Origin: DASVXQ01 sp046727955 | Lineage (GTDB): Bacteria > Actinomycetota > CALGFH01 | DNA length: 31,552 bases | Assembly: GCA_046727955.1 (NCBI GenBank) | Contig: JBKPDO010000268.1 | Span: 1 to 31,552 of the forward strand | Reading direction: 5' to 3' | Shown here: piece by piece, positions 7,609-15,262 of the stretch | Layout of the letters: every line of letters begins with the position of its first letter | Position numbering within the stretch: position 1 is the stretch's first letter | Made by a program: the position numbers and the translations under genes | Notes under the pieces: generated by a model | What the model was told of the DNA's origin: nothing | The model's input: only the letters and a program-made list of their open reading frames with translations | The model's database searches: none

Positions 7609-8247
7609 CTACCGCTGCTCGAAGGGGCGGACCGGGTCGAGCTTCTGGACGGGCACCGGGGCGGCGGCACGGGCGAACTGGTCGGCGAACGAGGGCGAGC
7701 CGATCACGAAGCCATAGTGCATGGGCACGGCCAGGTCCGGGCCCATCGCCCGGGCCAGGCCGGCGGCCTCGTCCGGGTCCATGGTGAAGAAGCCGCCGAT
7801 CGGCAGGAAGGCCACATTGGTGCGCAGCGACTCGAGCTCGGGGAGGTGGTCGGTGTCGCCGGCGTGGTAATAGGTGTGATCGGCGAGAGTGAGCACGTAC
7901 CCCACCCAGTTGTTGGCCTTGGGGTGCTTGTCGAGCCGCTCCTCCACGATGTTGTAGGCCGGGACCGCCTGGATCTTGACGCCGGAGACCTCCACCGTGT
8001 CCCCGGGCGCGACCGCGGTGACGTCGCCGCTCAGCTCCCGCGCGACGTCGTGCGGGGCGACGATCTTCGTGCCGTCCTTGCGCAGCCGCTCGATCTCCTC
8101 TGGCTGATAGTGGTCCCCGTGGGCGTGGGTGATGAGGATCAGGTCGGCTGGACCGCCCTCCGCCTCCCACGGATCGATGTAAAGGGTCAGTCCATCGCCG
8201 TCCCACCGGTAGGCCGACTGCTTGAACCAGGTGAACCGCTCCAGCAT
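7609..8247 (-). CDS. Metallo-beta-lactamase-fold hydrolase
   Basis: Zinc-dependent MBL-fold hydrolase of 212 residues, in the UlaG-like/L-ascorbate-6-phosphate lactonase-like branch. It has ITHAHGDHY (the HxHxDH motif) about 55 residues in, YYHAGDTDHLPE as the Asp-ligand segment and VPMHYGF as the last His. The N-terminal FTWFKQSAYRW and LYIDPW segments are typical of this branch. The ATG at 8247 is preceded by GGAGGAG; the frame upstream of it is non-coding leader. Convergent with the thioesterase gene (82 bp apart) and divergent from the F420 oxidoreductase, with which it shares a 97-bp intergenic stretch. The substrate is unknown. Confidence 0.85.
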   Translation of the reverse strand: MLERFTWFKQSAYRWDGDGLTLYIDPWEAEGGPADLILITHAHGDHYQPEEIERLRKDGTKIVAPHDVARELSGDVTAVAPGDTVEVSGVKIQAVPAYNIVEERLDKHPKANNWVGYVLTLADHTYYHAGDTDHLPELESLRTNVAFLPIGGFFTMDPDEAAGLARAMGPDLAVPMHYGFVIGSPSFADQFARAAAPVPVQKLDPVRPFEQR

Positions 8248-8344
8248 CGTGCCTCCTCCATCCGCGCGGCGTGAGATAAAGGGCACCGGACATTCGACAG
8301 GATAGACGGTCCATCGCGAAACGTCGCACGGAGGGGAGAGTGGC
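8248..8344. promoter_or_regulatory. Shared divergent promoter interval
   Basis: This 97-bp interval separates two divergent starts (8247 and 8345), so promoters for both the MBL hydrolase and the LLM oxidoreductase should lie here. It is less GC-rich than the flanking genes. I see no convincing dyad operator. Confidence 0.4.
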
Positions 8345-9388
8345 ATGCGGCTGGGCGTGGCCATTGGCTACTGGGGCATGGGCAACGACGCGGCCAGGCA
8401 GCTCGCCGTCGCGCGCGAGGCGGAGCGGCTCGGCTACGACTCCGTCTGGACGGCGGAGGCCTACGGCTCGGACGCGGCCACGGTACTGGCCTGGCTGGCG
8501 GCGCAGACCAGCACCATCGCGCTCGGCGCCGCCGCCTTCCAGGTCCCAGCGCGGAGCCCGGCGATGACCGCGATGACCGCCGCCACCCTGGACCGCCTCT
8601 CCGGTGGCCGCTTCCGGCTCGGCCTCGGCCTGTCGGGCCCGCAGGTGGCCGAGGGCTGGCACGGACAGCGCTATGCCCGCCCGCTCGCCCGCACCCGCGA
8701 CTACGTTCAGGTCGTCCGCATGGCGCTGGCGCGGGAGCGGGTCGCCTTCAAGGGCGAGACCCTCGAGCTGCCGCTGCCCAACAGCCGTGGCAAGGCCCTC
8801 AAGCTCACCATCTCGCCGCTGCAGCGCCCGCTGCCGATCTACCTCGCGGCCATGGGGCCGCGCAACATCGCCCTCGCCGGCGAGATCGCCGACGGCTGGC
8901 TGGGGTTCATCTTCAGCCCGGACCACGGCGCCGGCGAGGTGCGCGCCGCGCTATCCGAGGGGGCCGAGCGCGCCGGCCGTGACCTCGACGGGTTCGACGT
9001 GGCCGTGACCGCGCAGGCGCGGGTCGAGGAGGACCTCGACGCCGCCCGCGACGCGCTGCGGCCGATGATCGCCCTGTACGTCGGCGGGATGGGCTCGCGC
9101 GAGCGCAACTTCTACAACGAGCTGGTGCGCCGCTACGGCTTCGAGCACGCGGCCGCGACCGTGCAGGAGCACTACCTGGCCGGACGGCCCGACCATGCGG
9201 CCGCCGCCCTGCCCGCCGAGCTGATCGACGCGCTCTCGCTGTCCGGTCCCGCCGGTCGCGTGCGCGAGCGCCTGGCCGCCTTCCGCGAGGCCGGCGTCAC
9301 CACCCTGCTGACCATCCCGGTCGCCCGCGGCACCGAGGACGCGCTCGAACAGCTCCGCCTGCTCGCCGAGCTGGCCGCCTCGGCCTAG
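8345..9388 (+). CDS. F420-type LLM class oxidoreductase
   Basis: Luciferase-like monooxygenase family flavin/F420-dependent oxidoreductase, 347 residues and cytoplasmic. The TIM-barrel start is MRLGVAIGYWG, followed by LGYDSVWTAEAYGSDA, the STIALGAAAFQVPARSP loop and LDRLSGGRFRLGLG, all conserved in the actinobacterial F420 group. The central PLPIYLAAMGPRNIALAGEIADG and the YVGGMGSRERNFYNELVRRYG segment resemble the Rv3520c-like subgroup. The ATG follows GGAGGGGAGA. The native substrate cannot be read from the sequence. Cofactor F420 rather than FMN is inferred from family resemblance only. Confidence 0.88.
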   Translation: MRLGVAIGYWGMGNDAARQLAVAREAERLGYDSVWTAEAYGSDAATVLAWLAAQTSTIALGAAAFQVPARSPAMTAMTAATLDRLSGGRFRLGLGLSGPQVAEGWHGQRYARPLARTRDYVQVVRMALARERVAFKGETLELPLPNSRGKALKLTISPLQRPLPIYLAAMGPRNIALAGEIADGWLGFIFSPDHGAGEVRAALSEGAERAGRDLDGFDVAVTAQARVEEDLDAARDALRPMIALYVGGMGSRERNFYNELVRRYGFEHAAATVQEHYLAGRPDHAAAALPAELIDALSLSGPAGRVRERLAAFREAGVTTLLTIPVARGTEDALEQLRLLAELAASA

Positions 9389-9548
9389 ACACGCGGCCGC
9401 CACCAGCATCCCGGAGGTCAGCGCCGGCAGCGCCGGGGTGAGGCTCCCCGCTGGCGCCGAGCGCCCTTACCCTGGTCGTGTGTGTCTCGCGGCCCGCGAG
9501 CGGGTACTCGCGGGTGAGGCGGTTCGGCCGGTCCGAAGGAGGGGAAGC

Positions 9549-9752
9549 ATGGCACGCAGGGCAAGACGAGGGCTCCGGCGGCTGGCGATCATCACCGTGG
9601 CGATCCCGCTCGCGGCCTTGGCGCTCGAGGAGATCGCGCGCCGCACGGAGGCGCGCTGGCCGGAGTCACCCTGGAGCCGGCGGCTGCGGCAGGGCTCCGA
9701 GTGGGTGGGCGGCTTCGGCCGTGGCCCGCTCGCCCGCCGCGGGCGGCGCTGA
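9549..9752 (+). CDS. Small single-pass membrane protein, hypothetical
   Basis: A 67-residue protein with a basic N-terminus (ARRARRGLRR), one predicted membrane helix (LAIITVAIPLAALALEEIA) and a basic, Gly/Arg-rich tail. The ATG is chosen because GAAGGAGGGGAA lies directly upstream (about 9536-9546). No family is recognised. The positive-inside rule predicts ends of equal charge, so topology is unclear. It follows the LLM gene by 160 bp. Confidence 0.5.
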   Translation: MARRARRGLRRLAIITVAIPLAALALEEIARRTEARWPESPWSRRLRQGSEWVGGFGRGPLARRGRR

Positions 9753-9824
9753 GGTAACCGCTGGCGGGGGCTTTTCGGTGTTTGGCTCGGTGTTTGGCCA
9801 CCCCCGGGCGGCCCATGCGGCCGA

Positions 9825-9997
9825 CCTTGCCGCGCTTGGCGCACCTTGCCGCGCAGGTGGTCGGTCAGAGTCCCCATAGCGGACGCCGGGGCTACTAACG
9901 GCAAGGCAACGTGTACCCCACGCGGCACGGTGGGGTGTGTCCCACGCGGCAAGGTGCGCCAAGCGCGGGAAGGTGCGCCAAGCGCGGCAAGGTGCGC
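9825..9997. repeat. Inverted and tandem repeats in a gene-free interval
   Basis: A 29-nt arm at 9825-9853 (CCTTGCCGCGCTTGGCGCAC...) pairs, with one mismatch, with 9945-9973 and again with 9964-9992. The right side is a 19-bp tandem repeat, AAGGTGCGCCAAGCGCGG plus G or C, with a third partial copy to 9997. Between the arms, CCACGCGGCACGGTG and CCACGCGGCAAGGTG form a further direct repeat. The interval 9753-10193 has no gene; besides this repeat it holds the helD promoter region. Confidence 0.8.
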
Positions 9998-10090
9998 GGG
10001 GCGATGTCGTCGGCACGCGCTGGAGGGTCCAGGGTGATTTGATCCGCTCGACGACTGGCGCGCTGATGCGCGCGCTGCTATCGTCGGTGG

Positions 10091-10119
10091 TTCGACCTGA
10101 TGGCACAAATAAATAGGCG
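10091..10119 (+). promoter_or_regulatory. Candidate helD promoter
   Basis: TTCGAC at 10091-10096 and TAGGCG at 10114-10119 are separated by 17 bp, a spacing suitable for the principal sigma factor. They lie in the most AT-rich leader of this part of the window, about 75 bp before the helD start. The -10 match is weak. Confidence 0.35.
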
Positions 10120-10193
10120 ATCTAAACCGCCAGTGACACCATACACAGCGACCCCTGTTTTGTCAACCCTCATTTTGGTGAAGGACCGCGCAC

Positions 10194-12701
10194 ATGGGGA
10201 TGGGAATGACGGAGAAGGTGTCCAAGTCGGAGAAGGCGTCTCAATCGGACAGCAGGCTGGTCGAACTGGAGCGCGAGCAGGCGTACGTCTCGATGCTGTA
10301 CGGCTGGCTCGACCGGTCGCGCGCGCGAGCCCGCGCGCGGCTCGAGCGGGCACAGAGGCTGGACGGCGGGGCCACCCCGCAGGCGCGGGTGGACAAGGAC
10401 GCGGTGGTGGCGAAGAACGCCAGCCGGCTCGTCCAGCTCTCCACGGTGGAGCACGGACTCTGCCTCGGCCGGCTGGACCATCGTGACGGGAGCCGGCTGT
10501 ACGTCGGTCGCCTCGGGCTGTTCGACGACGAGCACGAGCCGCTGCTGATCGACTGGCGAGCGCCCGCGGCGGAGCCGTTCTACCGCGCCACGCCCGCCGC
10601 GCCCGGCGAGGTCGTGCGCCGCCGTCATCTCAACACGCACGGACGGCTGGTCACCGGGTTCCACGACGACGTGCTCGACCTGGCCGCCCTGGACGACGAC
10701 GAGTGCCGCGGGCTGGGCGGCGACGCGGCCCTGCTCGCCTCGCTGACGGCGCCCCGGACCGGCCGCATGAGCGACATCGTCGCGACCATCCAGGCCGAGC
10801 AGGACCGCGTCATCCGGTCGGGGCTGCCGGGGATCCTGGTGATCGAGGGCGGTGCGGGTACCGGCAAGACCGCCGTCGCGCTGCAGCGGGCCGCCTACCT
10901 GCTGTACACCCACCGGGATCGGCTCGCCCGCCGGGGCGTGCTGGTCGTCGGGCCGAATCCGACGTTCCTACGCTATATCCAGCAGGTCCTGCCCTCGCTC
11001 GGGGAGACCGACGTGCTGCTGTCGACCGTCGACCAGCTCTACCCGGGCGTCACGGCGGGCGGCCGCGAGCCAGTGGAGACCGCGACCCTCAAGGGCGACC
11101 GGCGCATGGCCGAGGTCCTCGCCGCGGCGGTCCGCGACCGTCAGCGGGTGCCCGCGATGCCACTCGACTTCCAGGTCGGCGACAGCGGCATGGTGCTACG
11201 CCTCGAGCCGGAGACCTGCGTGCGCGCCCGCGAGCTGGCGCGGGTCTCCCGCGCGCCGCACAACCAGGCGTGGGACGTGTTCGTCCGCGAGATCGTGGGC
11301 GCCCTGCGCGAGAGCGTGGCGGTCCTCGCCCGCCGGGAGGCGGACCGCGTGGAGGAGGAGTTTCGGGTTGTCGACGAGCTGATCGACGACTCGGTCTTCG
11401 GGGAGGACGAGCAGCTTTCGGAAGGCCCGCTGCTGACCGAGGAGCAGCTCGAGGACCTGCGCGGCGAGATCTGGTCCGCGGTCGCGCCGTCGGTCCTTGC
11501 CGCGCTCGACCGGCTGTGGCCGCGGCTGACCCCGCAGCAGCTCGTGACGGAGCTGTTCAGCTCGCCGGACAGGCTGGCGGTGGCCGCCGCCGGCCTGTCC
11601 GAGGCCGAGCGGTCGCTGCTGGTCCGCGCCCCGCTGCCAGGGCAGGCCGCTGACCGCGCGGGCTGGGCCGCTGACCGCGCGGGCTGGGCCGCTGACTCCG
11701 CGGCCTGGGCCCCCGACGGCGCGGGCTGGTGGACGTGGGCCGACGTGCCCCTGCTCGACGAGGCCGCCGAGCTGCTCGGCGAGGACGAGCGGGCCACCAG
11801 GAAGGCCGAGGCCCGCCGCGCCGCGTCGGCCAGGCGCGACCGGGCCTACGCCCGTGGCGTTCTGGACATCGTCGGCGTGAACGCTGGCGTCGTCGACCCG
11901 GAGCTGCTCGCGGGCCGGTACCGGCAGGGCGACCTGTCGGCCCCGCTCGCCGAGCGGGCGCGGCAGGACCGCGGATGGCGCTTCGGGCACGTGATCGTGG
12001 ACGAGGCACAGGACCTGTCGGCCATGGCCTGGCGGATGATCATGCGGCGCTGCCCGAGCCGGTCGATGACGATCGTCGGGGACCTCGCCCAGACCGGCGC
12101 GCCATGGGGCGCCACCTCCTGGGCGCGGGCCCTGGACCCGCACGCCCCTGGCCGCTGGAGGCAGGAGCGGCTGACCGTCAACTACCGCACTCCCGCCGAG
12201 ATCATGGCGGTCGCCGCCGACGTGCTCGCCGGCGTCGCTCCGCACCTGGCGCCGCCGGCATCGGTGCGCGAGACGGGCAACCAGCCGTGGCACCTGCGGG
12301 TCGGCCAGGCCGACCTGCCCGCCAGGCTTGCCGGGCTCGCCGCCGCGGAGGCCCGCGAGATAGCCGGTGGTCGCCTCGCTGTCCTCGTCCCCGCGGGCCA
12401 GGCGCGTGCTCTGGGCGAATACCTGGCCGCCGCTCTCCCGGGGGCGGTCGTCGCGCACGGCCCCGACGCACTCGACGCGGCGGTCGCCGTCCTGACCGTC
12501 ACCGAGGCCAAGGGCCTGGAGTTCGACGCTGTGATCGTGGTCGAGCCAGCCAGCATCCTCGCCGAATCCCCCAACGGCGCCAACAACCTCTATGTCGCCC
12601 TCACGCGCGCCACCCAGCGTCTCGGCGTGGTGCACGCCGCTGACCTGCCACCAACCCTGTCCCGCCTGCAGCCACGCGGCGGTACCGAGCTCGTGTCGTG
12701 A
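10194..12701 (+). CDS. helD: HelD-type RNA polymerase recycling ATPase
   Basis: UvrD/Rep-related helicase-like protein of 835 residues. HelD proteins bind RNA polymerase and release it from stalled complexes; the HelR subgroup protects it from rifamycins. The N-terminal coiled coil (LVELEREQAYVSMLYGWLD) corresponds to the arm that enters the secondary channel. Walker A is GGAGTGKT at residues 219-226, Walker B is VIVDEAQDLSAM, and late motifs are VNYRTPAEIM, VTEAKGLEFDAVIV and NNLYVALTRATQRLGVV. The DVPLLDEAAELLG segment is typical of actinobacterial HelD. Residues 486-513 are a heptad tandem repeat placed just before it. The ATG at 10194 has AAGGA 8 nt upstream; in-frame ATGs at 10200 and 10206 are alternatives. 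Whether it confers rifamycin protection cannot be told from the sequence. Confidence 0.9.
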   Translation: MGMGMTEKVSKSEKASQSDSRLVELEREQAYVSMLYGWLDRSRARARARLERAQRLDGGATPQARVDKDAVVAKNASRLVQLSTVEHGLCLGRLDHRDGSRLYVGRLGLFDDEHEPLLIDWRAPAAEPFYRATPAAPGEVVRRRHLNTHGRLVTGFHDDVLDLAALDDDECRGLGGDAALLASLTAPRTGRMSDIVATIQAEQDRVIRSGLPGILVIEGGAGTGKTAVALQRAAYLLYTHRDRLARRGVLVVGPNPTFLRYIQQVLPSLGETDVLLSTVDQLYPGVTAGGREPVETATLKGDRRMAEVLAAAVRDRQRVPAMPLDFQVGDSGMVLRLEPETCVRARELARVSRAPHNQAWDVFVREIVGALRESVAVLARREADRVEEEFRVVDELIDDSVFGEDEQLSEGPLLTEEQLEDLRGEIWSAVAPSVLAALDRLWPRLTPQQLVTELFSSPDRLAVAAAGLSEAERSLLVRAPLPGQAADRAGWAADRAGWAADSAAWAPDGAGWWTWADVPLLDEAAELLGEDERATRKAEARRAASARRDRAYARGVLDIVGVNAGVVDPELLAGRYRQGDLSAPLAERARQDRGWRFGHVIVDEAQDLSAMAWRMIMRRCPSRSMTIVGDLAQTGAPWGATSWARALDPHAPGRWRQERLTVNYRTPAEIMAVAADVLAGVAPHLAPPASVRETGNQPWHLRVGQADLPARLAGLAAAEAREIAGGRLAVLVPAGQARALGEYLAAALPGAVVAHGPDALDAAVAVLTVTEAKGLEFDAVIVVEPASILAESPNGANNLYVALTRATQRLGVVHAADLPPTLSRLQPRGGTELVS
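11649..11732 (+). repeat. 21-bp tandem repeat within helD
   Basis: Four in-frame copies of a 21-bp unit: two identical (11649-11669 and 11670-11690, GCTGACCGCGCGGGCTGGG...), a third with changes and a divergent fourth. They encode ADRAGWA, ADRAGWA, ADSAAWA and PDGAGWW, so copy number can change without a frameshift. Confidence 0.9.
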
Positions 12702-12741
12702 CTGTTCTCAGGCGTGCACCGGGGGCGGCGGTCCGCCCAGG

Positions 12742-12868
12742 CTAGAGCGCCGGTCAAGTAGCCGGTTTTGAGGTGATTGGGTTGCCACCGGGAGCGGCGC
12801 GCAGGGCCAGGAGCTGCACGTATGGTCTGGCGCTGCATGCTGCGCTGCCTACTTGACCGGCGCTCTAG
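12742..12868. mobile_element. 127-bp MITE-like element with perfect 20-bp terminal inverted repeats
   Basis: The left end at 12742-12761 (CTAGAGCGCCGGTCAAGTAG) is the exact reverse complement of 12849-12868. The 87 bp between them have no coding capacity or obvious further symmetry. AGG flanks both sides (12739-12741 and 12869-12871). The outermost CTAG is palindromic and could itself be a duplicated target. The hpd stop codon (TAG on the minus strand, 12865-12867) lies in the right terminal repeat. A very long-looped terminator is the alternative reading. Confidence 0.6.
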
Positions 12869-13959
12869 AGGTTGCCGCGCCTGGCCTGCTCGCGCTCGAT
12901 CGCCTCGAAGAGCGCCTTGAAGTTGCCCTTGCCGAAGCCCATGGAGCCGTGCCGCTCGATCAGCTCGAAGAATAGTGTCGGCCGGTCCTGCACCGGCCTG
13001 GTGAAGATCTGCAGCAGGTAGCCGTCCTCGTCGCGGTCGGCCAGGATGCTCAGCTCCCGCAGGGTCGCGCCGGGCACGCGCGTCTCTCCCACCCATTCGC
13101 CCAGCCTGTCGTAGTAGCTCGCCGGGGTCTGCAGGAACTCGGCGCCAGCCGCCCGCATGCCCCGCACCGCGGCCACGACGTCGCCCGTCGCCAGCGCCAC
13201 GTGCTGCACGCCCGGCCCGCCGTAGAATTCCAGGTACTCGTCGATCTGGCTCTTCTTCCTGCCGGTGGCAGGCTCGTTGATGGGGAACTTCACCTTGCGG
13301 CTGCCGTCGGCGACCACCTTGCTCATCAGCGCCGAGTACTCGGTGGCGATGTCGTCGCCGACGAACTCCTTCATGTTCGTAAAGCCCATCACGCGGTGGT
13401 AGAACTCGACCCACTCGTCCATGCGGCCCAGCTCGACATTGCCAACCACGTGGTCGATCGCCTGGAACCAGCGCCGCGCGGGCGGGGCGACCAGCGGCTC
13501 ACGCTCCACGTAGCCGGGCAGGTACGGGCCGCTGTAGGCGGAGCGCTCGACCAGCGAGTGGCGGGTGTCCCCGTAAGCGGCGATCGCGGCGACCACCACC
13601 TTGCCACGGTCGTCGGAGAGCATCCGCGGCTCCTCGACCCCGCGGGCGCCGCGGGCGAGCGCCAGCTCGTAGGCGCGCTCGGCGTCGGGCACGCGCAGGG
13701 CCACGTCGGCCACGCCGTCGCCGTGCCTGGCCACCGCAGCGGCCACCGGCGAGTCGGCCCGCACGGCCCCCTGCACCACGAACCGGGCCGAGCCCGACTC
13801 GAGCACGTACGAGGCGCGGTCCCGGGTCCCCGTCTCTGGACCCGCGTAGGCGACGCAGCGCATGCCAAAGGCGGTCGAGTACCAGTGCGCCGCCTGCCGC
13901 GCGTTGCCAACCTGGAAGACGATCGCGTCGATACCCTCGATGGGGAACTGGTCGCTCAC
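12865..13959 (-). CDS. hpd: 4-hydroxyphenylpyruvate dioxygenase
   Basis: Non-haem iron enzyme of tyrosine breakdown, converting 4-hydroxyphenylpyruvate to homogentisate in the cytoplasm. At 364 residues it is full length, with two vicinal-oxygen-chelate domains. Iron ligands are seen as the His of IDHVVGNVELG, the His of VQHVALATGD, and the conserved Glu of the C-terminal GKGNFKALFEAIE. The ending REQARRGNL is the usual actinobacterial C-terminus, so the protein is complete although its stop codon lies in the terminal repeat of the adjacent MITE-like element. The GTG start at 13959 is chosen because GGGAGGGAG precedes it; a further upstream ATG at 14019 would add 20 unconserved residues. No homogentisate dioxygenase gene is in the window. 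Confidence 0.95.
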   Translation of the reverse strand: MSDQFPIEGIDAIVFQVGNARQAAHWYSTAFGMRCVAYAGPETGTRDRASYVLESGSARFVVQGAVRADSPVAAAVARHGDGVADVALRVPDAERAYELALARGARGVEEPRMLSDDRGKVVVAAIAAYGDTRHSLVERSAYSGPYLPGYVEREPLVAPPARRWFQAIDHVVGNVELGRMDEWVEFYHRVMGFTNMKEFVGDDIATEYSALMSKVVADGSRKVKFPINEPATGRKKSQIDEYLEFYGGPGVQHVALATGDVVAAVRGMRAAGAEFLQTPASYYDRLGEWVGETRVPGATLRELSILADRDEDGYLLQIFTRPVQDRPTLFFELIERHGSMGFGKGNFKALFEAIEREQARRGNL

Positions 13960-14115
13960 GGCTGCTCCCTCCCGCTTCGGACCGGCAGTCTGCACATCGA
14001 TTGAAGGAAAGATCGGCACTCCCCGGCAATCACCTTACCGCTGCTCCCCGACCCGGATGCGTAGAGCGGTCGCTCAGCGCGCGGTGCGGCGGCGCTGGAC
14101 GTTGCCTGTGAAGCC

Positions 14116-15135
14116 CTAGGAGCCGCGGTCCTGCGGCTGGTCCTGTAGCTGGTCCTGCGGCGTGAGGCCGACGTCCACCTGTACCTCGGGGCGGCGTTCC
14201 TCGGCCTTGGCCAGCTCGGTCAGCACCCGCTTGTCCCCGTCGGTGAGCGGCGGCGGGAACAGGCTGCGCGGCCACAGCCGCTTGGCGAGCACCACGTTGA
14301 GCTCGGCCGCGTACAGGAAGACCTGCGCGCCCAGGTACAGCCACGACAGCAGGACGATCACGAACGCCAGCGTCCCGTACACCTGGCTGGCGCTCTTGAG
14401 CTGGCGGGTGACGTAATAGGTGCCGAGGACCTGGAGCAGGCTCCATCCGACCGCCGCGAGCACCGTGCCCGGCAGCAGCTGCCGCCACGGGGTGGGTGCC
14501 GCGGTCAGGACCAGGAACGCGAACTCGAACAGCGCCAGGTTGATGAGGAGCGACCCCGCGAACGGCAGCGCCCGGCCGATCACCGGCAGACCCGTGACCG
14601 TGCTCAGTCCGGACAGGGCGGTGGTCGCCAGCACCCCCGCGCCGAGCACGCCGAGCAGGCCGAGCCCGCGGCCGAGCCGCCGCCAGAGGTTCGGCCACTG
14701 CTTGCGGGGCACGCTCCAGACCAGGTTCATGGCGTTCTGCGCCTGCTGGGTGACGCTGAGGCCGGCCCACAACGTCCCCACCAGGCCGACCGCGAGCGCC
14801 AGCCCGCTGCCCTGGACGGAGCCGATGTCGTTGCGAAGCTGGTCGCCGATCACCGGGAACCGCGCCAGCGCTGAGTTGAGCACTTTGTCCTGAAGATCGG
14901 TGTTCCCGGACAGCACGAAGCCGAGCACGGTGACCAGCACGAGCAGCAGGGGGAACAGCGAGAAGAAGCCGTAGTAGGCGAGCAGGGCGGCGAGGTTCCC
15001 GGCCTGGTCGTCGCCGAACTTGCGCACCACCCCGACGGGCACGGCGAGAACCGGATGCCGCTGCTGGTAGCGGTCGAAGCGCTTCAGTAGGCGCTGCGCG
15101 CCGCCGACAACTTCCCTCGCGCTGGCCGCCGCCAT
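14116..15135 (-). CDS. YihY/virulence factor BrkB family membrane protein
   Basis: Polytopic inner-membrane protein of 339 residues from the YihY (BrkB) family, whose function is not settled. The family hallmark AALLAYYGFFSLFPLLLVLV opens the first membrane helix. Further helices include LALAVGLVGTLWAGL, GLGLLGVLGAGVLATTAL, LLINLALFEFAFLVLTA, WRQLLPGTVLAAVGWSLLQV and LAFVIVLLSWLYLGAQVFLY, followed by the conserved AAELNVV. The cytoplasmic tail ends in a short Gln/Asp repeat (DQLQDQPQDRGS) encoded by a small tandem repeat. The ATG at 15135 follows GGGGGGAGG closely. It is divergent from argS, with 127 bp between, and is followed by hpd on the same strand after 156 bp. Confidence 0.88.
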   Translation of the reverse strand: MAAASAREVVGGAQRLLKRFDRYQQRHPVLAVPVGVVRKFGDDQAGNLAALLAYYGFFSLFPLLLVLVTVLGFVLSGNTDLQDKVLNSALARFPVIGDQLRNDIGSVQGSGLALAVGLVGTLWAGLSVTQQAQNAMNLVWSVPRKQWPNLWRRLGRGLGLLGVLGAGVLATTALSGLSTVTGLPVIGRALPFAGSLLINLALFEFAFLVLTAAPTPWRQLLPGTVLAAVGWSLLQVLGTYYVTRQLKSASQVYGTLAFVIVLLSWLYLGAQVFLYAAELNVVLAKRLWPRSLFPPPLTDGDKRVLTELAKAEERRPEVQVDVGLTPQDQLQDQPQDRGS

Positions 15136-15262
15136 CTGCCTCCCCCCGGTGCACCGCTCCTGAACTGCGCTTGAACCCCCTCTGAGCCGCCCCCACGCGG
15201 TGCTCACTCTGGGGGCGTACCCGCCCACGCCCAAGGCAACGCGGCTGTGGCATGATGCCGGC

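Noticed and set aside
11196..12635. Antisense open frame of 479 codons across helD
   Set aside because: The sense strand carries all helicase motifs; antisense openness follows from codon bias.
12702..12868. The inverted repeat after helD as an ordinary terminator
   Set aside because: An 87-nt loop and no T tract make it a poor terminator; the perfect 20-bp ends and flanking AGG fit a small mobile element better.
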